A stretch of DNA of 64,000 bases from Laccaria trichodermophora. Taxonomy: Eukaryota; Basidiomycota; Agaricomycetes; Agaricales; Hydnangiaceae. The notes below the pieces were generated by a model, which saw only the letters and a program-made list of their open reading frames with translations, was not told the DNA's origin and did no database searches. Shown here piece by piece: positions 32,869 through 45,945 of the stretch. Both the position numbers and the translations under genes were made by a program. Each line of letters starts with the position of its first letter. The stretch's first letter is position 1. The stretch lies in the NCBI GenBank assembly GCA_018417955.1, contig JACTVC010000053.1, positions 62,001 to 126,000 on the forward strand, read 5' to 3'.

Positions 32869-34060
32869 TTACACAGCTTCATGCACATGGCCGGGACACA
32901 TCAGTTGGCCGCCTGTCGGGTCGTGGTTCGTCCGTCCAAAGTTGGCTTGGTCTTCTTGCCCCCGGCCTCCTTGTCCCAAGTTGGTCTCCGCCACTGGCGC
33001 CCGCATACCGGCCCCACAAGTTGTCTCCTCCCACCGCACGACGTACGCCAACTGCACCTCCAACCCCGTAAGATCGTCCTCGTTCTCGATAGGGTAGACC
33101 GTACAGGTGCTTTTCTTGGCTTGGGAAAGGAAGATCATGACGTCGCCGTTCAATTGGGTTGGCTTTGGTGTTGGTTGGAGTGAAAGTAGTTGAGGGTTGG
33201 GAGGTCCATCGGGAGTCGTTAGGCGTGACGGCGACTCTGGGGGGAGTGGGTGTGGTTGTGTTGGGTCCGGAGTAGCAGGTGTGTTCGGCTTGCCAGGACC
33301 TGGTTTGACCCCTTCAAAGTTGACGTACCTCGTTAGAACCAATCAAGTTCGAGAAAGCGAGACTCACAAACGTTACCAGAAGTAGGCGGAATAGGCCCCC
33401 CAAGTCAACTTGGGTGAGGTGTTGGGTTTACTACCTGGAAGAACACACATTCGCATTCTTCTACCGCCACCACTGCTAATCGCACTGGGCATCAGGTTTT
33501 TCCCTATGTAACGCCATCAGCCCTCCAACGCATCTCTTTAAAACGAAAAATGTGAAAGAAAAAAGACTCACATGCCAATCTAGGCGGGGTCTTCATACCC
33601 GCATTCACACACGCACCCGTAAGTGCCTTGTACGTATTAACCGACGGTCCATTCTTGGTGTCGACCCACGTAGACGACCAACGACGGGAGTGGGTAGTTT
33701 AGTCGGGAAAGGTTTGACTTTGACGGGGAAGAGGCTGACCGAGAAGTTTGATGGTCTTGTCTTTGGGGCACCAGTGTGTGGTTGGGTAGGGTTTGTGGGT
33801 TACGCTGGGGTTGGTAGAAGTATAGCTGAGCGGGAAGAGAAAAGGATTGAGGAATCAATTAATCAAGTATCACAAATTGATTACAAATCGACTTATCCAC
33901 AAGAGACTAGGAATCAAACGTACTCACCCGTTATTTCAATCTCGACTCCAGGTAAATGAACACATGGGTCGCAACGCCCACTTGAAAAGCTTTTGCAGCC
34001 TGATTTGCTGCATGGGATTGGAGGGAAATTTCGTCCATGTTAAACAGAACGGCTTTTATT
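32869..34060 (-). CDS. Unknown multi-exon gene
   Basis: Exon candidates on the minus strand read VHLPGVEIEIT, then YTSTNPSVTHKPYPTTHWC and KDKTIKLLGQPLP, then WVDTKNGPSVNTYKALTG and CVNAGMKTPPRLA, then LMPSAISSGGGRRMRMCVLP and TSPKLTWGAYSAYFW, and finally YVNFEGVKPGPGKPN and a Pro-rich stretch with GDVMIFLSQAKKSTC. Several GTGAGT/GTAACG donors and CAG/TAG acceptors separate them, and most joins are in phase. I could not close the frame near 33,690. The conserved-looking Gly/Trp/Tyr pieces argue for a real protein. No family is recognised. Confidence 0.45.
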
Positions 34061-34164
34061 TTGGTATGTACTTCCGGCGTCTCATGATCAGCCGTCGAAC
34101 AAACGTTCACACCATATCTAGACGCCTACAAGTTGCTTCTACCTACACGTTGCTTGCTACCAAC

Positions 34165-37100
34165 ATGCAAGGCCCCTCGGAACAGCGAAATTCCATCTGC
34201 CGTAAGCTGAAGGATGGATTCAACAAGTTCAAAGCGAGGCGCAGTCGAACGCCTGGTCTTTCGGCTCAACGGGAGTCGCCGCAAACGGGAGGTGAAGCAG
34301 ACGTTTGTAAGCGCCTTCGTCTCTTGATTGCCAGCAAGGGCTGATGAGCGAAACCAATACCCAGCGAGATCGCGGTCCAACCCAGAGAATACAATTACGC
34401 CTATCGATAATGGTGGAGATTCATTGGTGGGAAGTGGCGTAGCTGCGATCAGTGAGTGTTTCCATCCCAAAAGCCGCCAACGATCCATGAACAGGCAAAT
34501 ATACAGCGGGGTCCAACCCAGAGAATACAGTTACGCCTATCGATAATGGTGAAGATTCATTGGTGAGAAGTGGCGTAGCTGCGATCTGTGAGTTTTTCCA
34601 TCCCAAAAGCCGCCAACGATTCATGAACAGGCAAATATACAGCGGGGTCCAACCCAGAGAATACAGTTACGCCTATCGATAATGGTGAAGATTCATTGGT
34701 GAGAAGTGGCGTAGCTGCGATCAGTGAGTGTTTCCATCCCAAAAGCCTCCAGCGATCCATGAACAGGCAAACGTACAGCGGATGCACAGTCTAAGAGGAC
34801 TGGGGTGCGATTATCCGTTCTGACTTTGATACATCAACTCACAGCCCATGCAGACGAATCCTACGATTGAGTGGAAAGATTGGAACATCGACGGCGACGC
34901 TATCAATCAGCTCCGTAAATGGGGAGGTGATCACGAAAATTCCAAATGGTTAAAACTTGCGGAAAAGATCGATCAGTCGTTGAAATCAAAGACTCTCGAT
35001 GCGCTCAAAGGCTTCGTCCCCGACAGCCCTTTCCCTGCGAGAACCCTCGTTAAAGCATTGCTCAATCTGGTTGAGCTCGGCATCGTGCGCCATTTTGTCA
35101 GGCTCATTCCATCCCGCTGACACATTCAATTAGAGTATCCCGCTTATTCAAAAGAAAGTATCTGAATTTGCGAAGGCAGTGATCGAGTACATTAGCACTC
35201 TTATCGTGGTTGCTGATGAGGAGCCGTCGGTAAAAGAAGATCTCAAGACGATTTGGTGAGTTTCGCTGAATCATCCCTGATATCTACCATGCTTACGCAT
35301 GGTTAGTGCGGCGGTGAACGAGATTTGCCGATGGGCAAAGGAGCGTGTTGTAGGTTTATCTTTCTTTTGTCTAACCATTGATTTTGAACTCGGGCAGTCG
35401 AAGAAGTCGTTAGAAGATGATTTGGGGGACTGGGAGTCAAAGTTCACGAGCGCGAAAGAGAAATTCCTGGTACGGCGACATTTGCCGGTGTGCGACAATT
35501 TCTGAATTGGTTCCTTCCAGGCAATAGCCGTCACAAAAATTCGGGTGAAACAGGAGATTGACGGTCGTTTGGTACATTTGCTTGTTGCTGATCAAGGATG
35601 CCGCTTATTGATTCCACCCAAGGCCTCCATCGAAAAGAAGCTCGCCAGCCATATTGCTGCAAAGTACGAACATACAGATCAGAGCAAGAGTCTTTGCGCC
35701 AAAGGCACTCGTGTGGAACTCCTCAAATATATAGAGCAATGGCTATTACCGCAGCCTTCTAACGCTGAGCGTATCTTCTGGGTTACGGGTATCCCAGGCA
35801 GTGGAAAATCAACGCTTTCTGCCACCATTGTTGAGAATCTTCGTAAGAACGGCACTCCCGTCTCTGCTCAGTATTTTATCTCTCGAAACATTCCCGAAAC
35901 GATTGATGAAGATAAAATCATCCCCACGATCGCGCGGCAGCTTGCCATATCCTCTCCGACAGCCGCTCGCGTTCTTGAGAAGGCCCTGAAGACTGGGTAT
36001 CCTGCGACGCGGGCCGAGCAAGTAACTTCTCTTCTGTTAGACCCGATCCGAGAACTCTCTAATTCACGCGATGTGGTCGTGATTCTCATTGATGCCCTGG
36101 ACGAGTTGGAAGATGCGGCTAGGAGCGTCATCGACATCCTTTCCCACATTGCTCCGATGGACTGTGATCTTCCAAACAACCTTAGATTCGTCATCACCTC
36201 GCGTCCAGAGCACTGGGCAGATGTCTCCAGGTCCAAAAAGCTCGAACAGGCGGTGTTCAAGCGATATTCGCTGGAGACAGAGTCATCTGTCCATGAAGTG
36301 CACAATTTTATTGTTGCTAGGATGAAGGAAATTACACCAGATGAGCCGGATTGGTATGGTTGGCCGGATCCTGACCAATTGCAGAGGCTATCCGACAAAG
36401 CAAACGGTCTCTTCCACTACGCCGCAACCGCTCTTCACTGGATTGAACGGCGGATTGTCGAGGATGGAACGTCGTGTCGAAAGACTGTCTTTGAGCAATT
36501 TAGCAAGGTCGGCGTCAAAGAGGTCGAAGCTCTGTACAAAATCATCTTGACATCATGGGACGACATGTATAAGACTACAGAAGACAACGGCAGGCGTGCT
36601 GCCCGGCTAGTTAACTTTCAGCATGTTATGGGAACCATCCTCATGCTTCGAAAGCCATTGCTCATTAAAGAAATTGTTGCGCTACTTTCTGATATATCCG
36701 AAGACGAGTTCGACGTCAGGAGCTTCCTTCGGCGGATGGGCAGTGTTTTGATTCCAGGGACCACTACGTCGTTTGATGACGCTACGCCACAGATGCACAG
36801 ATCTTTTCGTGACTATATCATGAGCGAGCGTGCACCAGATGGATTTCGCATCCTGAGCGAGGAGGATACGCACTTTAAGATTGCGAGGAGCGCCTTAGAC
36901 AATATTGTGAAAGCGGGGAGCAACGGTGGTAATGTCAACGAGTATGCTGTCACCTATTGGCATGAACACTTGCGGAAAGGCGGAGCGAAATGTGATGATG
37001 AGAGGATGTGGACGCTGGTGGGTGAAATGGTGAATGAGGGGGTCGTCGGCGTGTGGACGAGAAATTGGGAATGGGAAAGAGTGTTCAGGTCTGTGGCCAG

Positions 37101-37200
37101 AACTGGGTGGGAGCTGTTGAAGGTGAGGCAGAAGCAGGGAGAGAGACACCTGAGTGATGACTTGTATGGCAGCAAAAGACGGATGAGCGAAAGGTGGTGA
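34165..37200 (+). CDS. NACHT-domain NLR-like protein with duplicated exon modules, 862 residues
   Basis: Ten exons join in phase (34,165-34,291; 34,335-34,451; 34,507-34,587; 34,643-34,723; 34,779-34,804; 34,845-35,084; 35,134-35,255; 35,307-35,349; 35,398-35,469; 35,521-37,200). A Lys/Arg-rich N-terminus leads into three near-identical 26-27-residue modules (SNPENTVTPIDNGEDSLV, then SGVAAI), a helical domain (about residues 145-300), then NACHT: Walker A GIPGSGKST at about 393-401, Walker B VVILIDALDELED about 95 residues later, and FVITSRPE as sensor 1. The C-terminal 300 residues are helical (FRDYIMSERAPDGF). No WD40, ankyrin or TPR repeats follow, so the repeat sensor domain usual in fungal NLRs is absent. 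Fungal NACHT proteins act in non-self recognition and regulated cell death; the trigger here is unknown. Confidence 0.85.
34371..34778 (+). repeat. Three tandem 136-bp exon-plus-intron units in the NLR gene
   Basis: Each unit is an 81-nt exon part (starting CGGGGTCCAACCCAGAG in units 2 and 3) plus a 55-nt intron (GTGAGTGTTTCCATCCC to TACAG). Units 2 and 3 differ from each other by only a handful of bases; unit 1 is slightly more diverged and its exon extends further 5'. All three introns have phase 1 at both sides, so units can be added or lost without shifting the frame. Confidence 0.85.
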
Positions 37201-37344
37201 AGATGAGTGACATGTTGGTGAAAATAAAGGTATGCAATTGGCAGCAGAATGGCAAACATCGCGCTGTCAGCCTAATGATGCATTTTTCCCTTTGCATGCT
37301 TGTGTTAAACACCTGCCCTGTCCACATACAATCCTGTCCGTCAT

Positions 37345-40300
37345 GTTATTGTCTCTAGTTGGTGAGTGCTTTCATCGTCATGCATCCGCATACTCACATC
37401 CCCCTTTGTTTCTTCGTGTCTAGATGGTGGGTGCATTCTTTCTACTGCATCATTGTTCACCGTACTCAGACTACCCCTTGTCTCCTCGTCACTAGAGAGT
37501 GCGTGCATTAGTCCTCCCTCATATGTCTTTGCCATTCTCAAACCCCTCTTTGTGTCCTCATCTCTAGGATGTGCGTGCTTTCATCCTCCCCCATCTGTGT
37601 TCAATGTACTCAGACCACCCTTTGTCTCCTCATCTCTAGGATGTGTGTGCATTCATGCTGCCCCACTGCTGTGTTATGTACTCAGACCACCCTTTGTCTC
37701 CTCATTTCTAGGGTGTACGTGCTTTCATCCTCCCACATCTGTGTTCAATGTACTCAGACAACTGTTTGTCTCCTCATTTCTAGTTGGTGCATGCTTTCAT
37801 CCTCCCCAATCTGTGTTCAATGTACTCAGACCACTCTTTGTCTCCTCATCTCTAGAATGTGTGTGCTTGCATCCTCCCCCAGCTATGTTCAATGTACTCA
37901 CCACCCTTGTTTTCCTCATTTCTAGGATGTGCATGCTTTCATCCTCCCATATCTGTGTTCAATGTACTCACCACCCCTTTTCTCCTTATTTCTAGGATGT
38001 GTGTGCTTTTATCCTCCCCCATCTGTGTTCAATGTACTCAGAGCACTCTTTGTCTCATCATTTCTAGTTGGTGTGTGCTTTCATCCTCCCCCATCTCTGA
38101 TGTACTCAGAGCACCCTTTGTCTTCTCATTTCTAGTTGGTGCGGGCTTTCATATCCCCCCATCTGTGTTCAATGTACTCAAACCACCCTTTGTCTCCTCA
38201 TTTCTAGGATGTGCGTGCTTTGAGCCCCCCCCATTTCTGTTCAATGTACTCAGACCACTGTTTCTCTCCTCATCTCCAGCATGTGTGTGCTTTCACCTGC
38301 CGCATCTGTGTTCAATGTACTCAGAGCACTGTTTGTTTCCTCATATCTAGTTGGTGAGGGTTGTCACCCTCCCCAATCTGTGTTCAATGTACTCACCACC
38401 CTTTTGCTCCTCATTTCTAGTTGGTGCATGCTTTCATCCTCCCCCATCTGTATTTGATGTACTCAGACCACTCTTTGTCTCCTCATTTCTAGAATGTGTG
38501 TGGTTTCATCCTCCCACATCTGTGTTCAATGTACTCAGACCGTCCTTTGTCTCCTCATCTCTAGGATGTGTGTGCTTTCATCCTCCCCCATTTGTGTTCA
38601 ATATACTCAGACCACCCTTTGTCTCCTCGTTTCTAGATGGTGTGTGCTTTCATCCTCCCTCATCTGTGTTTGATGTACTCAGACCACTTGTTGTCTCCTC
38701 ATTTCTAGAATGTGCATGCTTTCATCCTCCCCCATCTGTATTCAATGTACTGAGAGCACCCTTTGTCTCCTCATTTCTAGTTGGTGTGTGCTTTCATCCT
38801 CCCCCATCTGTGTTTGATGTACTCAGAGGACCCTCTGTCTCCTCATTTCTAGTTTGTGTGTGCTTTCATCCTTCCCCATTTGTGTTCAATGTCCTCAGAC
38901 CACCCTTTGCCTCCTCATCTCTAGGATGTGCATGGTTTCATCCTCCCCCATTTGTGTTCAATGTATTCACCACCCTTTTTCTCATTTCTAGTCAGTGCGT
39001 GCTTTCATCCTCCCCCTTCTGTGTTCAATATACTCACCACCCTTTTTCTCCTCATTTCTAGTTGGTGCATGCTTTCCCATCTGTGTTTGATGTACTCACC
39101 ACCCATTGTCTCCTCATCTCTAGGATGTGTGTGCTTTCATCCTCCACCATCTGTGCTCCATGTACTCAGACCACCCTTTGTCTCCTCATCTCTAGGATGT
39201 GTGTGCTTTCATCCTCCCTCATCTGTGTTCAATGTACTCAGAACACCTTTTGTCTCCTGATCTCTAGGATGTATGTCCTTTCATCCTCCCCCATCAGTGT
39301 TCAATGTACTCACCACCCTTTTTCTTGTCATTTCTAGTTGGTGTGTGCTTTCATCCTCCCTCATCTGTCTTCAGTGTACTGAGACTACTCTTTCTTGCTT
39401 CATTTCTAGCATGTGTGTGCTTTCATCCTCCCCCATCTGTGTTCAATGTACTCAGATCACTGTTTGTCTCCTTATTTCTAGAATGTGAATGCTTTTATCC
39501 TCCCCAATCTGTGTTCAATGTACTCATGACTGTTTTTTGCCTCATTTCTAGTTGGTGTGTGCTTTCATCCTCCCCCATCTGTGTTCAATGTACTCAGACA
39601 ATGGTTTCTCTCCTCATCTCTAGGATGTGTGTGCTTTCATCCTCCCCCATCTGTATTCAATGTACTCACCACCCTTCTTCTCCTCATTTTTAGTTGGTGT
39701 GTGCCTTCCCATCAGTGTTTGATGTACTCAGACCACCCTTTGTCTCCTCATCTCTAGGATGTGTGTGCTTTCATCCTCCCCTTTCTGTGTTCAATGTACT
39801 CACCACCCTTTTTCTCCTCATTTCCAGTTGGTGTGTGCTTTCCCATCTGTGCTTGATGTACTCACCACCCTTGTCTCCCCATCTCTAGGATGTGTGTGCT
39901 TTCATCTTATCCCTGTCTGTGTTCCATGTACTCAGACCATTGTTTGTCTCCTTATTTCTAGAATGTGTGTGCTTTCATCCTCCCCAATCTGTGTTCAATG
40001 TGCTCACCCCCCATTGTCTCCATATTTCTAGTTGGTGTGTGCTTTCATCATCCCCCATCTGTGTTCAATGTACTCAGACCATCCTTTGTCTTCTCATTTC
40101 TAGTTGGTGCATGCTTTCATCCTCCCCCATCTCTGTTCAATGTACTCAGATCACTGTTTGTCTCCTTATTTCCAGAATGTCTGTCCTTTCATCCTCCCCA
40201 ATCTGTGTTCAATGTACTCATGACCATTTTTCTCCTCATTTCTAGTTGGTGTGTGCTTTCATCCTCCCACATCTGTGTTCAATGTATTCAGACCACCCTG

Positions 40301-43300
40301 TGTCTCCTTATCTCCAGGATGTGCATGCTATCATCCTCCCATATTTGTGTTCAATGTATTCACCACCCTTTTTCTCCTCATTTCTAGTTGGTGTGTGCCT
40401 TCCCATCTGTGTTTGATGTACTCACCACCCTTTGTCCCCTCATCTCTAGGATGTGTGTGCTTTCTACCCCCATCTGTGGTCCATGTACTCAGACCACTGT
40501 TTGTCTCCTTATTTCTAGAATGTGTGTGCTTTCATCCTCCCCAATCTGTGTTCAGGTACTCAAGACCATTTTTCTAATCATTTCTAGTTGGTATGTGCTT
40601 TCATCCTTCCCCATCTGTGTTTGACATGCTCTGACCACCCTTGATGTCCTCATCCATAGCATGTGTGTGCTTTCATCCTCACCCATCTGTGTTCAATCTA
40701 CACTGAACACTGTTTGTCTCCTTATTTCTAGAATGTGTGTCCTTTCATTCTCCCCCATCTCTGTTCAATGTACTCATGACTGTTTTTCTCCTCATTTCTA
40801 GGTGGTGTGTGCTTTCATCCTCCCCCATCTGTGTTTAATGTACTCAGGCCACCCTTTGTCTCCTCATCTCTAGGATGTGTGTGCTTTCATCCTCCCCATT
40901 TGTGTTCAATGTACTCACCACCCTTTTTCTCCTCAGTTGGTCTGTACTTTCCCATCTGTGTTTGATGTACTCACCACCCTTTGTCTTGTCATCTCTAGGA
41001 TGTGTGTGCTGTCATCCTCCCCAATCTGTGTTCAATGTACTTAGACCACTGTTTGTCTCCTTATTTCTAGAATGTGTGTGCTTTCATCCTCCCCCATCAG
41101 TGTTCAATGTACTCACCACCCTTTTTCCCCTCATTTCTAGTTGGTGTGTGCTTTCATCCTCCCCCATCCATGTTCAATGTACTCAGACCACCCTTTGTGT
41201 CCTCCTCATCACTAGGATGTGTGTGCTTTCATCCTCCCCCATCTCTGTTTGATGTACTCAGACCACCTTTTGTTGTGTCATCTCTAGGATGTGTGTGCTG
41301 TCATCCTCCGCCATCTGTGTTCAATGTACTCAGACAACTGTTTGTCTCCTTATTTCTAGAATGTGCCTGCTTTCATCTTCCCCCATCTGTGTTCAATGTA
41401 CTCACCACCCTTCTTCTCCTCATTTCTAGTTGGTGTGTGCCTTCTCATCTGTGTTTGATGTACTCAGACCACGCTTTGCCTCCTCATTTCTAGGCTGTGT
41501 GTGCTTTCATCCTCCTCCATCTGTGTTCAATGTACTGAGACCACTATTTGTCCACTTATTTCTAGAATGTATGTGGTTTCATCCTCCCCCATTTGTGTTC
41601 AATATACTCAGACCACCCTTTGTCTCCTCGTTTCTAGATGGTGTGTGCTTTCATCCTCCCTCATCTGTGTTTGATGTACTCAGACCACTTGTTGTCTCCT
41701 TATTTCTAGAATGTGTGTGCCTCCATCCTCCCCAATCTGTATTCAATGTACTCACCACCTGTTTTCTCCTTATTTCTAGTTGGTGTGTGCTTTCATCCTC
41801 CCCCATCTTTGTTCAATGTACTCAGACCATGGTTTGTCTCCTCATCTATAGGATGTGTGTGCTTTCATCCTCTCCCATCTGTGTTCAATGTACTCAGACA
41901 ACTGTTTGTCTCCCTCTTTTTAGAATGTGCGTGCTTTCATCCTCCCCCATCTGTGTTCAATGTACAGACAACCCTTTTGCTCCTCATTTCTAGTTGGTGT
42001 GTGCTTTCATCCTCCCCCATCTGTGTTCACTGTACTCAGACCACCCTTTGTCTCATTTCTAGTTGGTGTGTGCTTTCATCCTCCCCCATCTGTGTTGCAT
42101 GTACTCAGACCACCCATGATGTTCTTATTGCTAGCATGTGTGTGCTTTCATCCTCCCCCATCTCTGTTCAATGTACTCAGATCACTGTTTGTCTCCTTAT
42201 TTCTAGGATGTGTGTGCTTACATCCTCCCCAATCTATGTTCAATGTACTCACTACCCTTTTTCTCCATATTTCTAGTTGGTGTGTGCTTTCATCCTCCCC
42301 CATTTGTGTTCAATGTACTCACACCACAGTTTGTTTCCTCATCTCTAGGATGTGTGTGCTTTCATCCTCCACCATCTGTGTTCAATGTACTCATGACCAT
42401 CTTTTCTCCTCATTTCCAGTTGGTGTGCTTTCATCCTCCCCTATCTGTGTTCAATGTACCCAGACAATGGTTTCTCTCATCTCTAGGATGTGTGTGCTTT
42501 CATCCTCCTCAATCTGTGTTCAATGTAGTCACAACACCTTTTCTCCTCCTTTCTAGAATGTGTGTGCTTTCATCTTCCCCCCTCAGTGTTCAATGTACTC
42601 AGACCACCCTTTGTCTACTCATTTCTAGTTGGTCTGTGCTTCCATCCTCTCCCATCTCTGTTCAATGTACTCAGACTACCCTTTGTCTCCTCATCTCTAG
42701 GATGTGTGTGCTTTCATCCTCCCCAATCTGTGTTCAATGTACTCAGACCACTGTTTGTCTCCTTATTTCTAGAATGTGCATGCTGTCATCCTCCCCTATT
42801 TTTGTTCAATGTACTCACAACCCTTTTTCCCCTTATTTCTAGTTGGTGTGTGCTTTTATTCTCCTGCATCTGTGTTCAATCTACTTAGACCACTGCATGT
42901 CTCCTTATTTCCAGCCTGTGTGTGCTTTCATCCTGCCCCATCCCTGTGTTATGTACTCAGATGACCCTTTGTCTCCTCATTTCTAGTTGGTGCATGCTTT
43001 CATCCTCCTCCATATCTGTTCAATGTACTCAGACCACCCTTTGTCTCCTCATCTCTAGGATGTGTGTACTTTCATCCTCCCCAATCTGTATTCAATGTAC
43101 TCAGACCACAGTTTGTCTCCTTATTTGTAGAATGTGTGTGCTTTCATCCTCCCCCATCTCTGTTCAATGTACTTACCATCCTTTTGCTCCTCATTTCCAG
43201 TTGGTGTGTGCTTTCATCCTCCTCTATTTGTGTTTTATGTACTCAGACCACCCTTTGTCTCCTAATCTCTAGGATGTGCGTGCTTTCATCCTTCCCCATC

Positions 43301-44095
43301 TGTGTTCAATGTACTCACCACCATTTTTCTCCTCATTTCTAGTTGGTGTGTGCCTTCCCATCTGTGTTTAATGTACTCAGACCACCCTTTGTTTTCTCAT
43401 CTCTAGGAAGTGTGTGCTTTCATCCTCCCCCATCTGTGTTTGATGTACTCAAACCACCCCTTTTCTTCTCATTTCCAGTTGGTGTGTGCTTTCATCCTCC
43501 CTGATCTGTGTTCAATGTACTCAGACCACCCTTTGTCTCCTCATCTCTAGGATGTGTGTGCTTTCATCCTCCCCCATCTGTGTTCAATGTACTCAGGCCA
43601 CTGTTTGTCTCCTCATTTCCAGAATGTGCATGCTTTCATCCTCCCCCATCTGTATTCAATGTACTCAGACCCCTGTTCGTCTTGTCATCTCTAGGATGTG
43701 TGTGTTTTCATCCTCCCCCATCTGTGTTCAATGTACTGAGACCACTGTTTGTCTCTCATTTCTAGAATGTGCATGCTTTCATCCTCCTCAATCTGTGTAT
43801 AATGTATTCACAACTCTTTTCCTCCTCATTCCTAGAATGTGCATGCTTTCATCCTCCACTATGTGTGTTCAAGTACTCAGACCACCCTTTGTCTCATTAT
43901 TTCCAGCCTGTGTGTTCTTTCATCTTACCCCATCCCTGTGTTGTGTACTGAAACCACCCTTTTTCTCCTCATTTCCAGTTGGTGCGTGCTTTCATCCTCC
44001 CCTGTCTGTGTTCACTGTACTCAGACCACCCTTTGTCTCCTCATTTCCAGCGTGTGTGTGCTTTCATCTTCCTCCACCTGTGTTTGATGTACCAT
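37345..44095 (+). repeat. Large minisatellite, about 71-72-bp unit, roughly 90-95 copies
   Basis: The typical unit is GATGTGTGTGCTTTCATCC, TCCCCCATCTGTGTTCAAT, GTACTCAGACCACCC, TTTGTCTCCTCATCTCTAG. Main variants are 72 and 69 nt, both multiples of three, so two frames stay open for long stretches. Block types alternate irregularly: ..AGTTGGTG.. versus ..AGGATGTG.. starts, and ACTCAGACCACC versus ACTCACCACC middles, suggesting higher-order units. The first four to five units (37,345-37,580) and the last few are the most degenerate. The strand is strongly pyrimidine-rich. The translated ORFs (up to 236 residues) are probably a by-product of the repeat. Confidence 0.92.
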
Positions 44096-45684
44096 TCAAT
44101 CTCACCTGCAATTAATGTCCAGATTGTATGTTTTCCTCTTCTCATATATCAATACTAATCTTCCCCCTTTCTTGATGAAGCCATACACTGGGATCTGGCA
44201 TCAAGGTCTTCTTGAGACCTGGAAGCATTACCAATAATCCATGCTGAATCCAATCATACATTAAGGTTTTTGCTTCCCTCACTCACATCAATATTTGCTA
44301 ATATTTTGTTGTCATCTTTAACTTCCAAGATATAGTGCAGTACAGACCCAATGGTAGTGGCATAGTTTGAGTAGGATCAGGTGATATGTTATTACATTTT
44401 TTGTGGAGAAATATATCCATTCAATTTAAACAAACACCACAGGCATTGGCTTATGTAAATAGCAGACAAACCATGAAGAAATTGTGTAGAAATTCATAAA
44501 GTTTACACCTTTTCGTGGCCAGATATATTGGGAAAGACATTTATGATATTTCCTTTTCTCTTTTTTCCCATTTAATGATCAGGGTTATTATAAATGATAT
44601 AGGAAAGATATCATTTACCTTTTATAGCAGTTTTGTCATCTGATATCTTTGCAATAAGATCACCCAACACATTGAGAAGATATTGAAAAGGGTGGGTCAC
44701 ACTGTCACATCCTGAACATTTGCCATGTATGGCCATTTCCTTGCAAGTGGAAGGTCATACTCAACAAGTTCTTGCTCAAATAAAATGTGCAGTTGGATGT
44801 CACATGTTTAAACTTGCTAGAAGTTATATAGGCATTTTGGTATGGAGTCATTCAGAATCCACCTAAGTATGAACAAGGGAAAAGGGCCCCTACCGCCCCA
44901 AAACTCCAGCCATCTTTAAATTTGGGTGGCCAAGTAAGAAACATTTCAATCCATTACTGGCTGATTGGTGGTATGGAAGGCAGGCAGGCACAAATGTTAT
45001 GTGCTTTGGTTGTTGTTTAATCATCAATTATTGAATGACACAGAGTAGCATTGTAATTGGACCTACTTGATTAGATTGTTATGTACTCAACAGTGAACTT
45101 CATTTTATGTCCTTCCATTCATTGTTCACTTTTCAACACTGTTATAATTGGAGAATGTATCTTCTCTTTTACTTCCCTCTTTCATCTGAATTCAATCAGT
45201 CTGCACATGCTATTGCTTTATCCTCCTGATTTTCTGATGATTATTGACTTCTGAGTAAATGTGCAGTGTCAGGCATAGACAGCATGATTTTATGGAATAC
45301 TACTTCACTGATCACTATGCTTTCCCCTTTTTGATCACCATCCATCACAGTGATCAATACTTTCTAACACAGATGGAAATCTATTGTTATATAATGTTGG
45401 ATGTTGGTGTGTTTTACTCAGTGCATTATGTCATGATGTGTGTTACCTGTGCACTACCTCAAGGATGTATATTACTTGTAGCTTAGGAGTGTGTGTTATC
45501 AGTCCATTACCTTAATACCTCCAAAATGCATGCACTACTTTAAGGTGTATATTACTTGTTGCACTACCTTAGGTATGTATGTTACCCATGTATTACCTTG
45601 GATGTGCACTAGCTCAACCTCATTAGTTTGTTTAGTAATTCACACATGGCGTCAATCACATATTGACAAGATGAAGCCAAGGAC
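44096..45684. other. AT-rich intergenic, no gene seen
   Basis: The stretch has no convincing ORF. From about 45,410 to 45,620 short degenerate repeats of GTATATTACTTGT and GCACTACCTTAG recur at about 25-35 bp. Confidence 0.5.
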
Positions 45685-45690
45685 CCTAAT

Positions 45691-45760
45691 CTGCAGTACT
45701 TTACAGTGCCCTACCCATTCCTGCAGGAATCTGCAGGTATGGGACCAGAATCCACAGTAA
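45691..45760. repeat. KDZ-type terminal repeat fragment
   Basis: CAGTACTTTACAGTGCCCTA followed by CCCATTCCTGCAGGAATC resembles the terminal repeats at 52,703 and 56,640 and, more distantly, those at 46,632 and 49,934. No partner in the opposite orientation is adjacent, so it is an orphan end. Confidence 0.45.
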
Positions 45761-45945
45761 AAGCAAACAAGAGTGTGCCAAGTGTTCAGTCTGCAATTTT
45801 CATAAACAAATCCACTAAGTCAGATCTTATGCTAATAATTTAACACTCAGAATTCCCTAAGACACTTAAATTCCAGAGGCAAAGAAAAAATGAAGTATAT
45901 TGCATAATTACATAAAGTTACTTTACTACATCTTTAGTTGCAGAG

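Noticed and set aside
34421..34787. Repeated minus-strand ORFs starting MNRWRLLGWK / MDRWRLLGWK
   Set aside because: They are the antisense of the 136-bp exon-intron modules of the NLR gene.
37345..44095. Many ORFs of up to 236 residues in two frames, as a possible repeat protein
   Set aside because: They arise because 69- and 72-nt units lack stops in two frames. There is no start context, the frame breaks at indels, and the composition (Cys/Phe/Pro/Ser) is just the repeat translated.
37345..44095. CRISPR-like array
   Set aside because: Units are contiguous and imperfect with no unique spacers, and the genome is fungal.
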